DNA of 64,000 bases from Panagrolaimus kolymaensis (lineage: Eukaryota; Nematoda; Chromadorea; Rhabditida; Panagrolaimidae), in NCBI GenBank assembly GCA_028622995.1, contig JAJQJQ010000026.1, forward strand, positions 2,480,001 through 2,544,000, in the 5' to 3' direction. Positions within the stretch are counted from its first letter, which is position 1; each line of letters starts with the position of its first letter. Shown in pieces: positions 47,101-59,004 of the stretch. The notes beneath the pieces are model-generated. The model saw only the letters and a list, made by a program, of their open reading frames with translations. It was not told the origin of the DNA and did not search any database. The position numbers and the translations under genes were made by a program.

Positions 47101-50100
47101 ACTGTATCAATCCAGAGAAAGGAGATCGAGAGAGAGAGAGATCATTCTGTTTCCTTTTCTTTCCCATTTTTCCGCGTGCATGAACGAGAGTCATCTGCAT
47201 TGAAAAAAAGAGAGGGAAAACGTACCTGAGCCGGCTTCCTTTTTAAAATATCAAAGCTTGAAAAAGCAATATATAAAAAAGGTAATGCCGCCGCCATATA
47301 ATACAAAAGAAGAATAAAAGAGAAAAAAAAACTTTTGAAACGTGCGCCGATATTTTTTTTTCTTCTTCCTCCTTCTGTTCGTATCTATCCATCGATGACA
47401 GATGGAATTTAAAAAAAAAATAGAGAGGGAGACTTCATCAATTGTTTTTTTCATTCAGCAGTAAAGTTTTTTTTGGCGCTAATTTTTTTTTGAAAATGAT
47501 TTATTGATTTTAGTAATAAAAAAAATCGTTGCCTTTGGTAAATCTCTTAAAGGAATCTGATCGAAAAATATAAAAAAATGGAGAAAAGATATATAGAGTT
47601 CTTCGGTAAGGTGAGGGAAAATGTTTGACTCTTCTTATTTATTTTTTTCTCACCATAAAAAGAGGAAAAAGATAGATACAACAAAACTGGATCATTTCGA
47701 TGACGACGTCGACGAGAAAAAGTGAGGAATGAATGAACTGATGCAGAAGAAAATTGACTCTCTTTTTCATTTTTTTTTTTTGAAGAATCAGACAGAGAGA
47801 GTTTTTTGAAAATAAAAAAGACAACAACGAACGAATGCGGTATCCTGTTTGATCCATGAATGGAAGAAAAAAAAGAAGGGGTTCACTGTTTTTTCTTCTT
47901 CTATCATCTACCTTTGTACAAAATGTTGCTTGCTTGCCTGTTTTTTTTGCCTTGTCGGAGACTCGTTTTATTTTCCACAACCGATAATTTTATTGGGCTC
48001 ATTTATTCAATTCATTGCGGGGATCTTTTTTGATTTTTAAACATTTTTTTCGCAACAGATGATGATATTGCCAATTTGTCAACAAGTATGTACTAAAAAA
48101 TAAACGATGATGATGGGAAAATAGGAAAATAAAATAGAGACCGTTTTGAAAAAAAAGAAAGAAGAAGAAAAAAAGTTGCACAAATAAAGAAAATCTTTTA
48201 ATTTTTTTTATTTCAGTGTCCTTGCTTTTTAAAATATTTTTATTTAAATTTTAAAAATAAAATCTAACCACCTGTCAGTAGTCAGTCAGCCAGGCTGTAC
48301 CTAAACCTGAACCAAAACCAACCAGCCTCATCACTCATAATTTTTTTAACCTTAATTATTATTTCTTTTTCTTCTTCTTGATTGAGTGCTGCTGAATGAC
48401 ATACCTGCATTTTTGACCTTTTGAGCATGAGCGCCGCTCCTCCAGGATGGATGGAAACCATGAAGACTTTACTTTCTTTTTCAATTCTTAGAAGAAGAAA
48501 AAAAATAAAAAGAAATAAAGAAATTGTAAAAATTCATTGTCTCATATTTTTAGGCGCCCCACTGCGGTTTAACACATGTTTCTTAGGTTCAAGGCAGGAG
48601 GTCTTTTTTCTTTTTTGGCAAAAGGAAAGCTGAACAGAAGATAGACAAAAAAGCTACGGTAAATGGTTGCATCTCGATCGAATGTGAGCAACAATGGAAA
48701 AACGCTGTTCAAAGATAGATTTTTTGGATCGAAGCGAGTCCATGTTTTTTACCAAAAAATAAAAAAATCTGAGACCACTGTGACAAAAAAAACTAACAAT
48801 GCAAAAGAAATTTGACTACCGCAAGGGTAGTCAGTTTTCACCTTCGAGGATTTTAAGAAGCAATTGTTTTTCGTGTATGGCTCGCTTCTCGCCTTACTAA
48901 GCTGCTGCTGTTGGTACCTGCAGGATAAATATAAAATCGGCCGGCAAAAAAATGCTTTGATGCAAGGAAGAAGAAAAAAAACAATAATAAGTCGCGTGTC
49001 AAAAATTGCTTCAAGAATAACGCAAGTATAACCCTTAAAACAATTTCACACTTTTTTAAAATTCTTTCCAATTCTTTTTTTATGGGATGCAATAAGAAAA
49101 ATCTTAAAAAATCAGCATCGTAATGTTCAAATAAGCAAAAATTTACTTATAAAAATTTAGAAAAAAAAGTGCACGAGTTTTTATTTTTGAGAAGAAAAAT
49201 TTTAAAGCATCCTAAAAAAGAAACTTTGATTGATAGCCATCGGTCACGGATTTTAAAAAAGAATAGTTATCGTCGACGACTCCGGAAACAGTTGTAGTTT
49301 TAGAAGCGACCCGGAAGTCAAAAATACTCAATAAAGAAGCTTTACTTTTTATTCTTTCTTTTTTTACAAAATCTATATATTTTTCACTTCCTTAGGTTGT
49401 CTATCTTCTCATTCTTTCTTTTTTTCAAACTTCATTTCCTACCGTAATAAAAGAGAAGAGGAAAAGAGAGCAAAGGTTTCTCATATTTTTTTGTTTAAGG
49501 TTTTTTCTTTCATCACATGATATTCATTTTTTCTTTGCGTTCTTTTGTCATCTTCAAAGCTCTTGCAAAAAATAAAAGAGGGAAAGACTTTACTTAAGTT
49601 TACTTTAGTTTTTTTGTCAGTATCATAATTGATTGCCGGATGTAGCTTTAAAATGTCGGTAAAATTTTCTTTTCCACTATAACTGGGGACAAAGTTTCCG
49701 GTGTATTGAAGCTGTTTTAGTTTTTTTGCGCAAGGAGAAACACCACCAGCAATTATCTATCTATCTATCGTCTCTCCATGTGCCACAATTTTTTAGCGCT
49801 TCACGTTGTTTTAGGTTGTGACGACGACAAAGATGTTGGACCAACACAAAAAAAATAAAATACATAGTACCTAATAATTTTTTATTTAATCCAAAAGGTA
49901 AACATATAGCAAGCATAACAGTCGTTTTTGGTTATCGTCTTCAAAAACATTTAAAAACCAATGAAAAGTAATAATTATAATTGCAAAAGAATAAAACAAA
50001 AAAAAATTTTGTTTTTGTTTTCAAAGCGCAACAACGGCAACAGAAAAATGACAAAACAGGGGCTTGCTAATTTTCAGAAGAAAAAGAAGTGTCAATCTAA

Positions 50101-51775
50101 TTTTTTTTGTTAACAATAGTTTTCTTCCTTTCCTTTTTTTATGACGATGGCTCCGAGGATCCACCAACCAACCGCCATTGTTTGGATATCCTCATTTTTT
50201 TGTCTTATTTTTTTCTTTCTTTCTACAGTACCTATTACTACTATTTTGACGTGACAAGGTCGTGTTTGTTTCTCTCTTCTTCTTTTTTTCTGTCAACTTT
50301 AAAACAAGAAAAAAATAGAATAGAATAAAAATAAAAATAAAGAAAAAATGAGCAATCCGAGCATGGATCGGTCTATCTTTTTTTACTCTCTCAATTGTCC
50401 TTGAAAAATAACAAGAATAACAAACATACAAACGCTTCATCAAATCCTCTCTTTTATTCAATTTTTTTTATTTCTGTAAATAATTTCTACAGAGAAGTTG
50501 AAATAAAATGATCATCAATGTAAATAAAAAAAGTTTCTTCATTACATTTGTTGCTAAATTTCATCCGCTTCATTAAATTTCGTCGCCACAGGTGATTTAG
50601 AAAAAATAAAGAAAAATCAACAACAAAAAGCATTAAAAATGTGCAAATTTAGTCATTCATCTATGTATCTTCTGGCTATCCAAAATCATCTTATTCAAAA
50701 ACAGGTGCAAAGAAAGTATTTCAATCAAAATAAAAATAAAATAAATTTTTCAGATTTTTACAGTTTTTTTTATCTATTTCCGGCTTACCATAAAAAAGGT
50801 CATCACTTTTTTTTTCTCCTCATAAAACCTTCAGTTTTTTTAATCTTAAAAAAAACAATAAAACAATAAACCACTGCGTTAAGGATTTTTGTGCCGAATT
50901 GATGATGCTGCAATAGTCTTTCTTTCTTTATTTTTTTATATGGTGGCGCCATTTTTTCATGACCGCGTTCAAGCAACCACTTCTTCTTGTTCTTGAAGCA
51001 GCGGCTAAAAAACTCTCAATTACAAGATCCAATTGAGCGTGCTTGCGAATTGTCTGCAACAGGAGGGAGAACGCCGCCCGAGAAGATGATTACAGGTTTA
51101 AGCCAGTTTTTTCGCCGACTCACGACTGACTGGATATAAAACCAAATAAAAACGGCGGTGAGAATTTTTTTTTGAATTGTTTATTTGTCACTTTTTTTAT
51201 TTTTTTATTTTATTTATTTGCCCGGGTAAAACAGCACATGAATGAGTCAATGCCAAAAAAAGATAGAAGGAAAAAACTTTATTGCTTTAAAAAAAGAAGA
51301 AAGATTGCGCAAGATCATGGCACTATAAAAACTTGCAAGAAAGAGGAAGAAGTGAGCCGATTGTAAAGTCATAAAAATATTTTTTTGTTGAAAGAAGAAA
51401 ATAAAAAGTTGACGCGCGGCTTCCGACGACCGACGGGCGACAGGATAATATTTTCTATTTTTATTTTTTTATGTTTGCAGCTCCAAGTTGTTAAAAAATT
51501 GTGCCGAAAAAGGAGAAAAGTCAAGTTTTTGGAGGAACAAAAGCTTCTTTGTAAAATACCTACCGCTTTTATGAAAAATTGCTTTTCATTTTTTTGGAGG
51601 AATAAATGAAAAAATATTTTTGGAAATGAAATAATTAAATATTAAAAGCTCAAGGGGTTTAATGAAAGAAAGTAAATGAAACACAATGTTATTTAAAAAA
51701 AAAAAGTGATAATGAACAAACTTAAAAAAGAGCAAAAAAACAAATAAAAAATATCCCGGAAATGGCATTTTATGG
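44173..51775. promoter_or_regulatory. 7.6-kb gene-free region upstream of Distal-less
   Basis: No frame on either strand has a recognisable product, codon bias or a coherent set of splice sites, yet this is the largest gene-poor stretch outside the satellite. It holds purine runs, a GAGA tract (47128-47140), GTAGTAGTAG (about 45418-45429), a (TATC)4 microsatellite (49754-49769), and GC-richer islands (for example 45160-45300, 46830-46860, 51040-51120). Several minus-strand donor-like sites (CAG|GTACGT near 47226, CAG|GTATGT near 48403, CAG|GTACCA near 48911) might belong to non-coding 5' exons of Distal-less. Position upstream of a homeobox gene suggests cis-regulatory content. An E-box CACCTG stands at 48271. 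Confidence 0.45.
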
Positions 51776-52270
51776 ATGCCTGAATTCACGCTTCATAAAG
51801 TCAAGAAAGGGAAAAGGCAAAATATTTGGACAAAAAATGAAATAATAATAATGGAAGAAAGATGGAAAATACGTGAAAAGTTGGAGGAACAATCAATAAA
51901 ATTAAAAGAAACTGAAGATAAATTAGCTAAAATTTGGAAAAATCATCATGAATTAAGGTATTCTACCGGTGGTGGAAATAATAATGGAATGGCGAGGTTA
52001 GTTTGAAAACGTGAAAAATACTTTAAAAACCCAGCACATTTTCTTTCTTTCAGGAATGCCAAAGTTCTGGAAACTTTTTACACTCTCGCCAATACTACCA
52101 ATACCATCAAAGCCGAGATCGAGTCCAATAAAAGTCAATCATCAAAGCCGAAAGACACATCCACTGATTTGCCTTCTTTGGACAAAACTTTAGCCAAAAC
52201 TCTCAAATCAAAAAAATTAGAACGTAAAGCAAAAGAATGTGTTTTAAATTATTTTAGTGAAAATAACTAA
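51776..52270 (+). CDS. Small helical (coiled-coil) protein of unknown function
   Basis: Two exons, 51776-51996 and 52054-52270, joined in frame to give 145 residues. The N-terminal half is a charged helix with coiled-coil character (MEERWKIREKLEEQSIKLKE, then TEDKLAKIWKNHHELRY), followed by a Gly/Asn linker (STGGGNNNGMARN), a second helix with VLETFYTLANTTNTIKAEIE, a Lys/Ser-rich stretch and a C-terminal basic helix (KKLERKAKECVLNYF). I recognise no family. The donor (AG|GTTAGT) and acceptor (TTTCTTTCAG|G) are strong and the join keeps frame, which supports a real gene. The start could instead be the internal Met at 51851. Convergent with the acyl-CoA dehydrogenase, with 173 bp between the stops. 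Confidence 0.68.
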
Positions 52271-52443
52271 TAAACCATGTTTTTATTTTATTACGCTTTT
52301 TTGAAAATTTTCTTTAAAACAAAAAATAAAATATTTTCTAAATTGCAAATTTCAAAGAATTAAAAAATAAAGCTTTTTATTATACACAAAAATATTTTTT
52401 GTTATTGTTGAAAGAAAAAAAAACAGCTAGCAATTATCTTTAT

Positions 52444-54318
52444 TTATTTTGTTTTTTCATTCATATATTTTGAAATAATCGATAACATAACTTCATCACA
52501 GCCTCCAGCAATGGAAAAAAGTCTTAAATCACGATAAAATCTACTTACGAGATTATCCCATGTATAACCATTTCCGCCCCAATACTGAAAAAAACAAAAA
52601 ATATATATAATTTTTTTCATTCAAAATTTATGCTTTTTTTTTACCTGCAAACAATTATCTGTTATAACCCTGGCAAGTCGAGCGGCTTTTAATTTGGCCA
52701 TACTTGCTAAAGGTGTAACATTATTTCCACCTAATTTTTCTAACACCGCTCGATATAATAATGATTTAACTGCTTCAAGTTCTGTGGTCATTTCGGCTAA
52801 TTTATATTTAACTGATTGATTGTTAATAACGGGTTCTCCAAAAATCTTTCTTTCCTTTGTATATTCCATTGTCATATTTAAAACCTTGCTCAATGGTTCT
52901 AACACTGCAAAAAAAAGGATAAATAAAAATTGTGTTATCATTTTTTTATTTCTCAAATGCTATGTTTGGGATTTAAAAAAACAGGTTGTCGTTTCTTCCT
53001 TTAGGCAAATAGAATAACAAAAAAATTAAAGATGGATAAAAATTTCTGGAATGATAAAAAATCAATAATTGTAGTTTGTTAAATTAAGTTTTGGAATTTC
53101 AAAGAAACTTTTATCTATTTTTCAACTAAAAATGAAGAAATCAATTTTGATGACAAAAACAAAATAAAAAAATGCAAAAAGATGCTAAAATTTAAGAATC
53201 AAGCCATTTCTCATTGATTTTAAATTTTTTAACTTGGTAAATTACGTTAATTAGTTTTTTTCTTTTTTTTGCGGTTAAAAAATTCTTTAGAAAAATAAGT
53301 ACTTACAAACTGCAACAGCTACCAATCGTTCATCTTGGAATTGGGCCATCTGGTACACGAATCCTCGACCTTCTTCACCAATAATATTTCTTGATGGAAC
53401 TCGAACACTATCAAAATAAATTTCGGCTGTATCTGATGCATGCATACCTAATTTTTCAATTTGTCGTCCTAATTTTATTCCTGCAAAAATTAAACATCAA
53501 TGATCGTGAAAAAAAGTTGTTTCTTACCCGGTTCATTGAGATTAACACAAACTAAACTTTTATTTCGATGATTAGATGAATTTTGGTTTGTGTTTAATAA
53601 AAGGCAAATCCAATCAGCTTGATGTCCGTTGGTTATCCATTGTTTACTTCCATTTATAATTAAATCATCTTCGTGCCAATGTGCGGATGTTTGAATTGCT
53701 TTAAATTAAGAAAATCAAATATTTGTTTAATTTAAAAATCACACCTACAAGCTACGTCACTTCCAGCACAAGCTTCACTAACTCCAAGGCAAGACACTCG
53801 ATCGCCCATCATTGATGGAAGCAAAAATTCATGTTTGAGATAATCTGATCCATAATCGGAAAGAGCTGGAGTGGCCATATCTGATTGCACCGCTGCAGCC
53901 ATGGGAATTGCGGCGCAATTAATTTTACCCATGGTTTCGGCAACTACCACAGAATATGAAAAATCTAATCCAAGACCGCCATATTCTAAAATTGATTCAT
54001 TTGAAACTTTTTTTTTGCAAAATCCAAGTTTACCTATAGGTTTATTAACTCCAAAAATCCCAAGTTTGCCCAGTTCTTTGAATAAGGGTCTCGCAGGAAA
54101 ACTTTTATTTCGCTCCCATTCATCAACTTTAGGATTAATTTGTTTATCAATAAACTAAACATATTATTTTTTATATTCCCATAAACATAACAGAAAAATC
54201 ATACCTGTGTTAAAGTATCTGCAAAAGTTAAATGACTAGGTCCATAAAGAATATGAGAAGAAGCAGAAGCAATAGGTGCTGTTGCAGCTTTTATTTTATT
54301 TACAGCTTTAGCTGCCAT
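52444..54318 (-). CDS. Acyl-CoA dehydrogenase family protein
   Basis: Seven exons on the minus strand: 54205-54318, 54034-54154, 53749-53985, 53528-53698, 53307-53480, 52645-52904, 52444-52584, giving 405 residues. ACAD landmarks in order: EYGGLGLDFSYSVVVAE, CLGVSEACAGSDVA (FAD/substrate signature 1), NGSKQWITNGHQADW, GMHASDTAEIYFDSVRVP, GEEGRGFVYQM, QDERLVAVA, YTKERKIFGEPV, and a C-terminal YWGGNGYTWDNLVSRFYRD followed by RLFSIAGGCDEVM (signature 2 region). The position of the catalytic Glu of medium-chain enzymes (IYEGT) is Gly here, so the base probably lies elsewhere, as in isovaleryl- and long-chain-type enzymes. The enzyme should oxidise an acyl-CoA using FAD and ETF. The N-terminus (MAAKAVNKIKAATAP) could be a weak mitochondrial leader. 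Substrate is not determined. Confidence 0.92.
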
Positions 54319-55140
54319 TGTGCAATGATTGCAATAAAAATTTTACAATTTTTGATGAATAAAAAATCCAACAATTAAATATTACGTGATTGTGTATCCC
54401 AAAAAAAGTTGAATTAATATAATCAATTAAAGAACAGCTAATTGGTAAAGAAGAAGAAAATGCAGCACGCAAAAAAAAAAAACAAGGCTAAATCAAACGT
54501 TTTGAAGGAAGGAAGTAGTACGTCTTTGACGACGACGCGCAGCCGCGTGAATTACTTTGATTTCATAAAATATATCTTTGAGGCGGGTTTTTTTTTTCGG
54601 ACTTCGGACAACACAAATACTAGTACTTGTAATAGCAACACATCAAGGATAAAAAAGTGGTAGCAGCAGCAACAGCAAAATGGACTTTAATCAAAGCGGG
54701 AGGATGATTGCGCTGATGAACACAATTTAAAAATTATTTTAGAATTGCGCGAAACTCTTTTTTTTCTTTCTTTCCTTCTTTCATAAACGCTTATTTTTTC
54801 TTTCAATGTTCGAACGTGGTTTATCTCTTCTTTTTTTAAATAGATGCTAAACGCTGAAACCCAACAACGATCGTTGATGCAGAAATGGAAAAGATGGCGT
54901 TGTAATACAAGATGTTGAGAGAGAGAAAAAAAATCCGGAATAAAGAAGATGAAAAAAATAATTTCATGCAATCAAGCTTTTGGTCGTTTGACTGACCATG
55001 AAATTCTTAAATCAAAAAACATTTAAAATTGTAAATAAATAAATTTCCATAACGTTTAAAAGATTTTATTTGTAAATGATATTACTTTCAAAAAAAAGTT
55101 TGAGGGATATAACAAAAATTATCAAGGATATTATTATTAA
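54319..55140. other. Intergenic region between the saposin-like gene and the acyl-CoA dehydrogenase (both -)
   Basis: 822 bp. A GC-richer patch (GACGACGACGCGCAGCCGCGTG, 54528-54549) stands about 210 bp upstream of the dehydrogenase start and may belong to its promoter. The rest is AT-rich with T runs. Two small frames (54442-54663 and 54687-54971) show no similarity or splice support and are rejected. Confidence 0.35.
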
Positions 55141-55936
55141 TTAATGATCACAAAGTTTTAATTCTCTACAAATATTTTTTGGTGAACCACCAATTCGAGC
55201 CATACCAAATATTTGTCTTGCATGTTCATCCACAAGTTGATCACAAACAGGTTCCATTAATCCCATTTGAGCACAACGTCTAAAAGGCATGCATATTATT
55301 TAAAAGGTTTAGAGATGAAGAAAAAAATTAAGAGTTTTTTTGAAGGTTAGATAGGTGTAAGTATTATTTACCTGTACATTGATGACAAAGCTGAAGTTGG
55401 AGTGGATGATGTTGAAGTGGTTACAGATTCAGCCACCATTTCACAAAGGACGCAAGACATGATACTGTCGTTTGCTTGTATATGGTTAACTAAAAACAAT
55501 GATGTGTAAGGCAAGCAGAAAATGAGGTCATAAATTTTGTTTAAAATGTTTGCACAATTTTTTGGGTAACTATGACGTGGTAAAGTTGGTGTTCGAATTT
55601 TGGTACTACCTACAAATGTTATTTGTTTATACAAGTTTTTTGGAAGGAAGCTACATACTTCTTGGTTGCTTTTTTTCTTTTTTTTAACAGAAGAGTTATT
55701 TGGGAAGTTCCTTTTTATCTTTTTTATCTGCTTTTCAAGTAACTTCGAAGAAAGTCTTTAATTTTCCAAAAATAATATTCGGCAAAAATTATTTTTAAAC
55801 CACAAAAATCAGATTCCAAAATATGCAAGAACTTTCAAAAACTTAAAAATATGTGTTCTTTATAAAAAAACTAACCTGCAAAAAGTGCAATAAACAAAAA
55901 AATCCAAGAAGCTTTAATTATATAAGACTGCATCAT
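55141..55936 (-). CDS. Secreted saposin-like (SapB domain) protein
   Basis: Three exons on the minus strand, 55876-55936, 55372-55489 and 55141-55279, give 105 residues. A signal peptide (MMQSYIIKASWIFLFIALFAV) precedes a single domain with six cysteines in the saposin B pattern: CVLC near residue 37, then RC, then VCDQL, then NICRELKLC at the end. Saposin-like proteins fold into four or five helices locked by three disulfides and bind or disrupt membranes and lipids; nematode members act as antimicrobial or digestive effectors and some are secreted by parasites. No propeptide or second domain is present. The first intron is 386 bp, long for this window. Divergent from a second secreted-protein gene. 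The function is inferred from the cysteine pattern only. Confidence 0.82.
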
Positions 55937-56551
55937 TAAAGGAATTATTAGAAGAGTTAATCCTCGAAGATATAAAATTTTATTTTAAAATGACTCGAAA
56001 CTATTCCATTGAGTTTAATAATATACTGAACTTTTGACGCCTTACACCTTTCCTTTCCGGATGCGGGAGTAACAAGATAGTTTTTTGTTTTGTTTTGGGC
56101 TGCTTGGTGCTTCTTTTCTCATCTTTTTTTGTGCCTTACTTTTCTTCTAACTCCTACGCCATGAAAAAAAGGCGTCAAATTTTTAAGTACTATAAAAACA
56201 ATGCAAACATATTTTAATAATAAAAAAAAGAAGAAATCCTTTTTATAGAAACTCTAAAATTATTGAATCAAATTTCTTCATTTTTTTCTTGAATAATAAT
56301 ATTTTTCAAAATAAAGCAATGATGATAATAAAAAGAAAAGAAAAAAGAAGAAGATTCACTCCATGATATATGTATGATTGCAAGAGCAGAGCGCATCTTC
56401 TTTTTGTTATCACCAGTTTTTAAAACAACCTGTTTTTAATCAACCAACCAAAAAGGCGGAAATTGGGCATATACGAGATTAAAAAAGGATGCTTAAAAAC
56501 CTTGCATAAAAGTGAAATCAAATTGCTTATCAAAATATCAGTTAATCAAAT
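55937..56551. promoter_or_regulatory. Divergent upstream region of two secreted-protein genes
   Basis: 615 bp between the saposin-like (-) and Pro/Tyr-rich (+) genes. A TATA-like ACTATAAAAACA stands at about 56189-56200. It also contains GC-richer patches (CACCTTTCCTTTCCGGATGCGGGAG, split around 56045-56069) and AT runs. The two secreted-protein genes may be co-regulated; that is inference. Confidence 0.35.
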
Positions 56552-57450
56552 ATGCTACTTTCACTTTTTGTTTGGTCAACTTTACTTTTAGCAGCAACAT
56601 GTGATTTTGTTCGATCACCATCATTGAAAATTGAAAGTTCGTTAGTTATTTTTTTTATAAAAATGTGTTTTCATAGCTTTGGTAGATTTGGAGTTGAAAA
56701 TAAAAGCGGAAGATGACAGAAAAAAAAAATAGTCTTTGCATTGACGTCAAAGCTTCTTTTTTGGTAGTTGGATATGGCGCATTTTCACTTACGCCTGCCT
56801 TTTCTTTAAAATTTTATTTTTAGTTTTAGACTGATAATCCTTTTTAAAACTTGGCTTGATTTTGCAAGGAATCTGGAATCTTTTTTTAAAACTAATGTTT
56901 CATCTTTTGCAGATAAAAAGACAATAGTGAAACGACAATCAAATAGATTTTTGGTTGATGAAGTTGGTGATGAAAATCGTAACAGCGATAAACCAAATTC
57001 AGTGTTAGCAAACAGCGATGATTATTCAGATTTCAATAATAAACCCGTTGAAAATAGAGCAAATAAAAAATTACGCCCAGTAACATTCAGACCAATTTTA
57101 CCAACATACATGACACCAAGACCCGATCAAGGATATCCACCAAGAGAGTTGACAACTCAACTCCCCATAACTTCTCCAACAATTCCTCCATATGCTGTTC
57201 GTCGAGTTGGATATTTCTTCCAACATTATCCATATGATAAAATGCATCGCTTTTATCAATTAAATCCTCGTTTACAATTTTTCTATCCTCGAGAATATGA
57301 AAATGTTGAATGGTCCTATCCAATTGAACGAACACCTTATTATCATCGTAAGCTACTTTTTTTAAAACTTTAAAACACCTTTAAAACAACTTTTTTTCAG
57401 AGCGCCAATTTTACAATCTTGCTGCATTAGGATATTATGGGAAAAAGTAA
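56552..57450 (+). CDS. Secreted Pro/Tyr-rich protein, function unknown
   Basis: Three exons, 56552-56636, 56913-57347 and 57401-57450, give 189 residues. A signal peptide (MLLSLFVWSTLLLAATC) is followed by a basic site IVKRQSNR, an acidic Asn/Asp-rich stretch, KKLRPVTFRPILP, and then a Pro- and Tyr-rich region (PRPDQGYPPRELT, PPYAVRRVGYFFQHYPYD, FYQLNPRLQFFYPREYE). It ends YNLAALGYYGKK. There are dibasic sites (KR, KK, RR), but peptides between them are not repetitive, so a neuropeptide precursor is possible but not convincing. Only one cysteine remains, at the signal-peptide end. I recognise no family. The intron after the signal-peptide exon (276 bp) and the two GT/AG pairs support the structure. 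Confidence 0.72.
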
Positions 57451-57765
57451 ATGCATATTGTTATAAATTTTTTGTTTTTTGTTAATTTATTATAAAGTAT
57501 TGTTTTTAACAGTTTGTGAAAACATAAACAACATTCTTGAACCTTAGTAGCCGTAAAACAGATAAATGTGATGGAGATCAATAAAAAAAAACTGTTGAAA
57601 AACAAGCAAAAGAAAGCAAGCACAGCTTTCAGCAACACAAATGTGGCGTAGCGTGCCTGCTTTGCTATTTTTTTTGGTTCAGCAAAAGTTTTACTTCAGC
57701 ATTTTGATCTTGATTTGATATCAACTTTTTAGCTTCTTGTTTTATTGTTAAAACTTTCCATCATT
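57451..57765. other. Intergenic region before FTSJ1
   Basis: 315 bp between two plus-strand genes. An AACTTTTTAG acceptor ends at 57732, 34 bp before the FTSJ1 ATG, consistent with trans-splicing or an upstream non-coding exon. A 67-codon minus-strand frame is low complexity and rejected. Confidence 0.4.
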
Positions 57766-58893
57766 ATGGGTCTCATACAGCGTGAGAAACGTGATATTTA
57801 TTACTTGGTTGCTAAATCTATGGGATATCGTTCAAGAAGTGCATTAAAACTTCTTCAAATGAATGAAAAATTAGAAATTCTTCATGGTTTGTATTTTATT
57901 TTGTGTTTGAATAAATTAATGTTGTTTTATTTTAAGGAGTTCAATCTGCTGTTGATTTATGTGCTTCACCTGGTGGATTTTCACAAGTTTTAACTCAACA
58001 TATTCAAAAATCTGGTTCTAATATGCCTGTGCTTGGAATTGATATTCAACCTATGCATCCAATAGAAGGAGCAGAATTTTGGGTTCGTGATATCACTGAT
58101 GTAAGTTACTTTTTACGCTTTATTCATACTTATTGCTTGTGTTTTAGTCAACATTGCATTTGGATATCATTAAGTTCTTTGGTGATATGAAAGTTGATCT
58201 CGTTGTGTCTGATGGAGCTCCTGATGGTAAATCGTTAATGCTACTCTATGAATTATGAATATCCAAGGCTTTTTAGCTTTAGGAAATGCATCTGAAGATG
58301 GATATTATCAAGCTGATCTTGCATTAGTAGCTTTACAATTAGCTACTCATATTCTTAAAAAAGATGGAACATTTGTTGTTAAGGTTAGCTTGCTTTCTAT
58401 TACGCTTTAATGAATAATAGCTTATTGTTTTAGGTTTTCCGTGGTAAAGAATCAAATTTGCTTGCTTATAGAATTTCACAATTTTTCGAGTCTGTTATTT
58501 ATGCTAAACCAAGAACTTGTCGACAAAGCAGCTGTGGTATGGTGATTTTAACAATGATACTGATATTGATGTATTTGATTTTTTCTAGAAGCTTTCTTGG
58601 TGTGTAAACGTTTTATCCTTGATTCAACTCAAAGGAATCCAGAAGAAGCGAAAGAACATTTTTATCAACTTGCTCGTTCCATCACTTCTGTTCCTTCATC
58701 GTTTCATGTTGACTTTGTTGTTTGTGGTGTTTCAAAATACGATGCTGATGCAAATTATCCTGAGATGCCCGAAGGATTTCAAACTAGTAAATGTTCGGTA
58801 CCGCCTATTCAACTTCCAACAAATCCATCATATCGTATTGCTTGCCTTCGTAAAAAAGATGATGGTCTCGAAAAACCATGTCATAATTTTTGA
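57766..58893 (+). CDS. FTSJ1/TRM7-type tRNA 2'-O-ribose methyltransferase
   Basis: Six exons: 57766-57886, 57937-58100, 58148-58226, 58277-58383, 58434-58536, 58589-58893, giving 292 residues. The RrmJ/FtsJ fold is complete. YLVAKSMGYRSRSALKLLQ supplies the first catalytic Lys; DLCASPGGFSQVLTQHI is the SAM-binding motif; VVSDGAPD supplies the catalytic Asp; DGTFVVKVFRGKE the second Lys; SSCEAFLVCKRF the Glu (K-D-K-E tetrad). The C-terminal extension ending PTNPSYRIACLRKKD is typical of TRM7/FTSJ1 rather than the rRNA enzymes. TRM7 with partner TRM732 or TRM734 (THADA/WDR6) methylates ribose 32 and 34 of tRNA anticodon loops. The exon 4 acceptor at 58276 gives DGAPDALGNASEDGYYQAD, the same loop length as human FTSJ1, and was preferred over an in-frame alternative 12 bp upstream. 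An AATAAA lies at 58964-58969. Confidence 0.93.
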
Positions 58894-59004
58894 TTTATTA
58901 ATGTATTGTTTTTATAATTTGTTATTGTTTGAATTGTTGTTAACGTGAAAAGTTTTATTCCATAATAAATGCTATAATTTTGTTGGGTGTTTTCTTTTGA
59001 TTTC

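Noticed and set aside
42694..51609. Many 60-146 codon frames in the Distal-less intron and upstream region
   Set aside because: All are composed of Phe/Lys/Ser runs from pyrimidine- and purine-rich sequence, overlap each other on both strands and lack matching splice sites.
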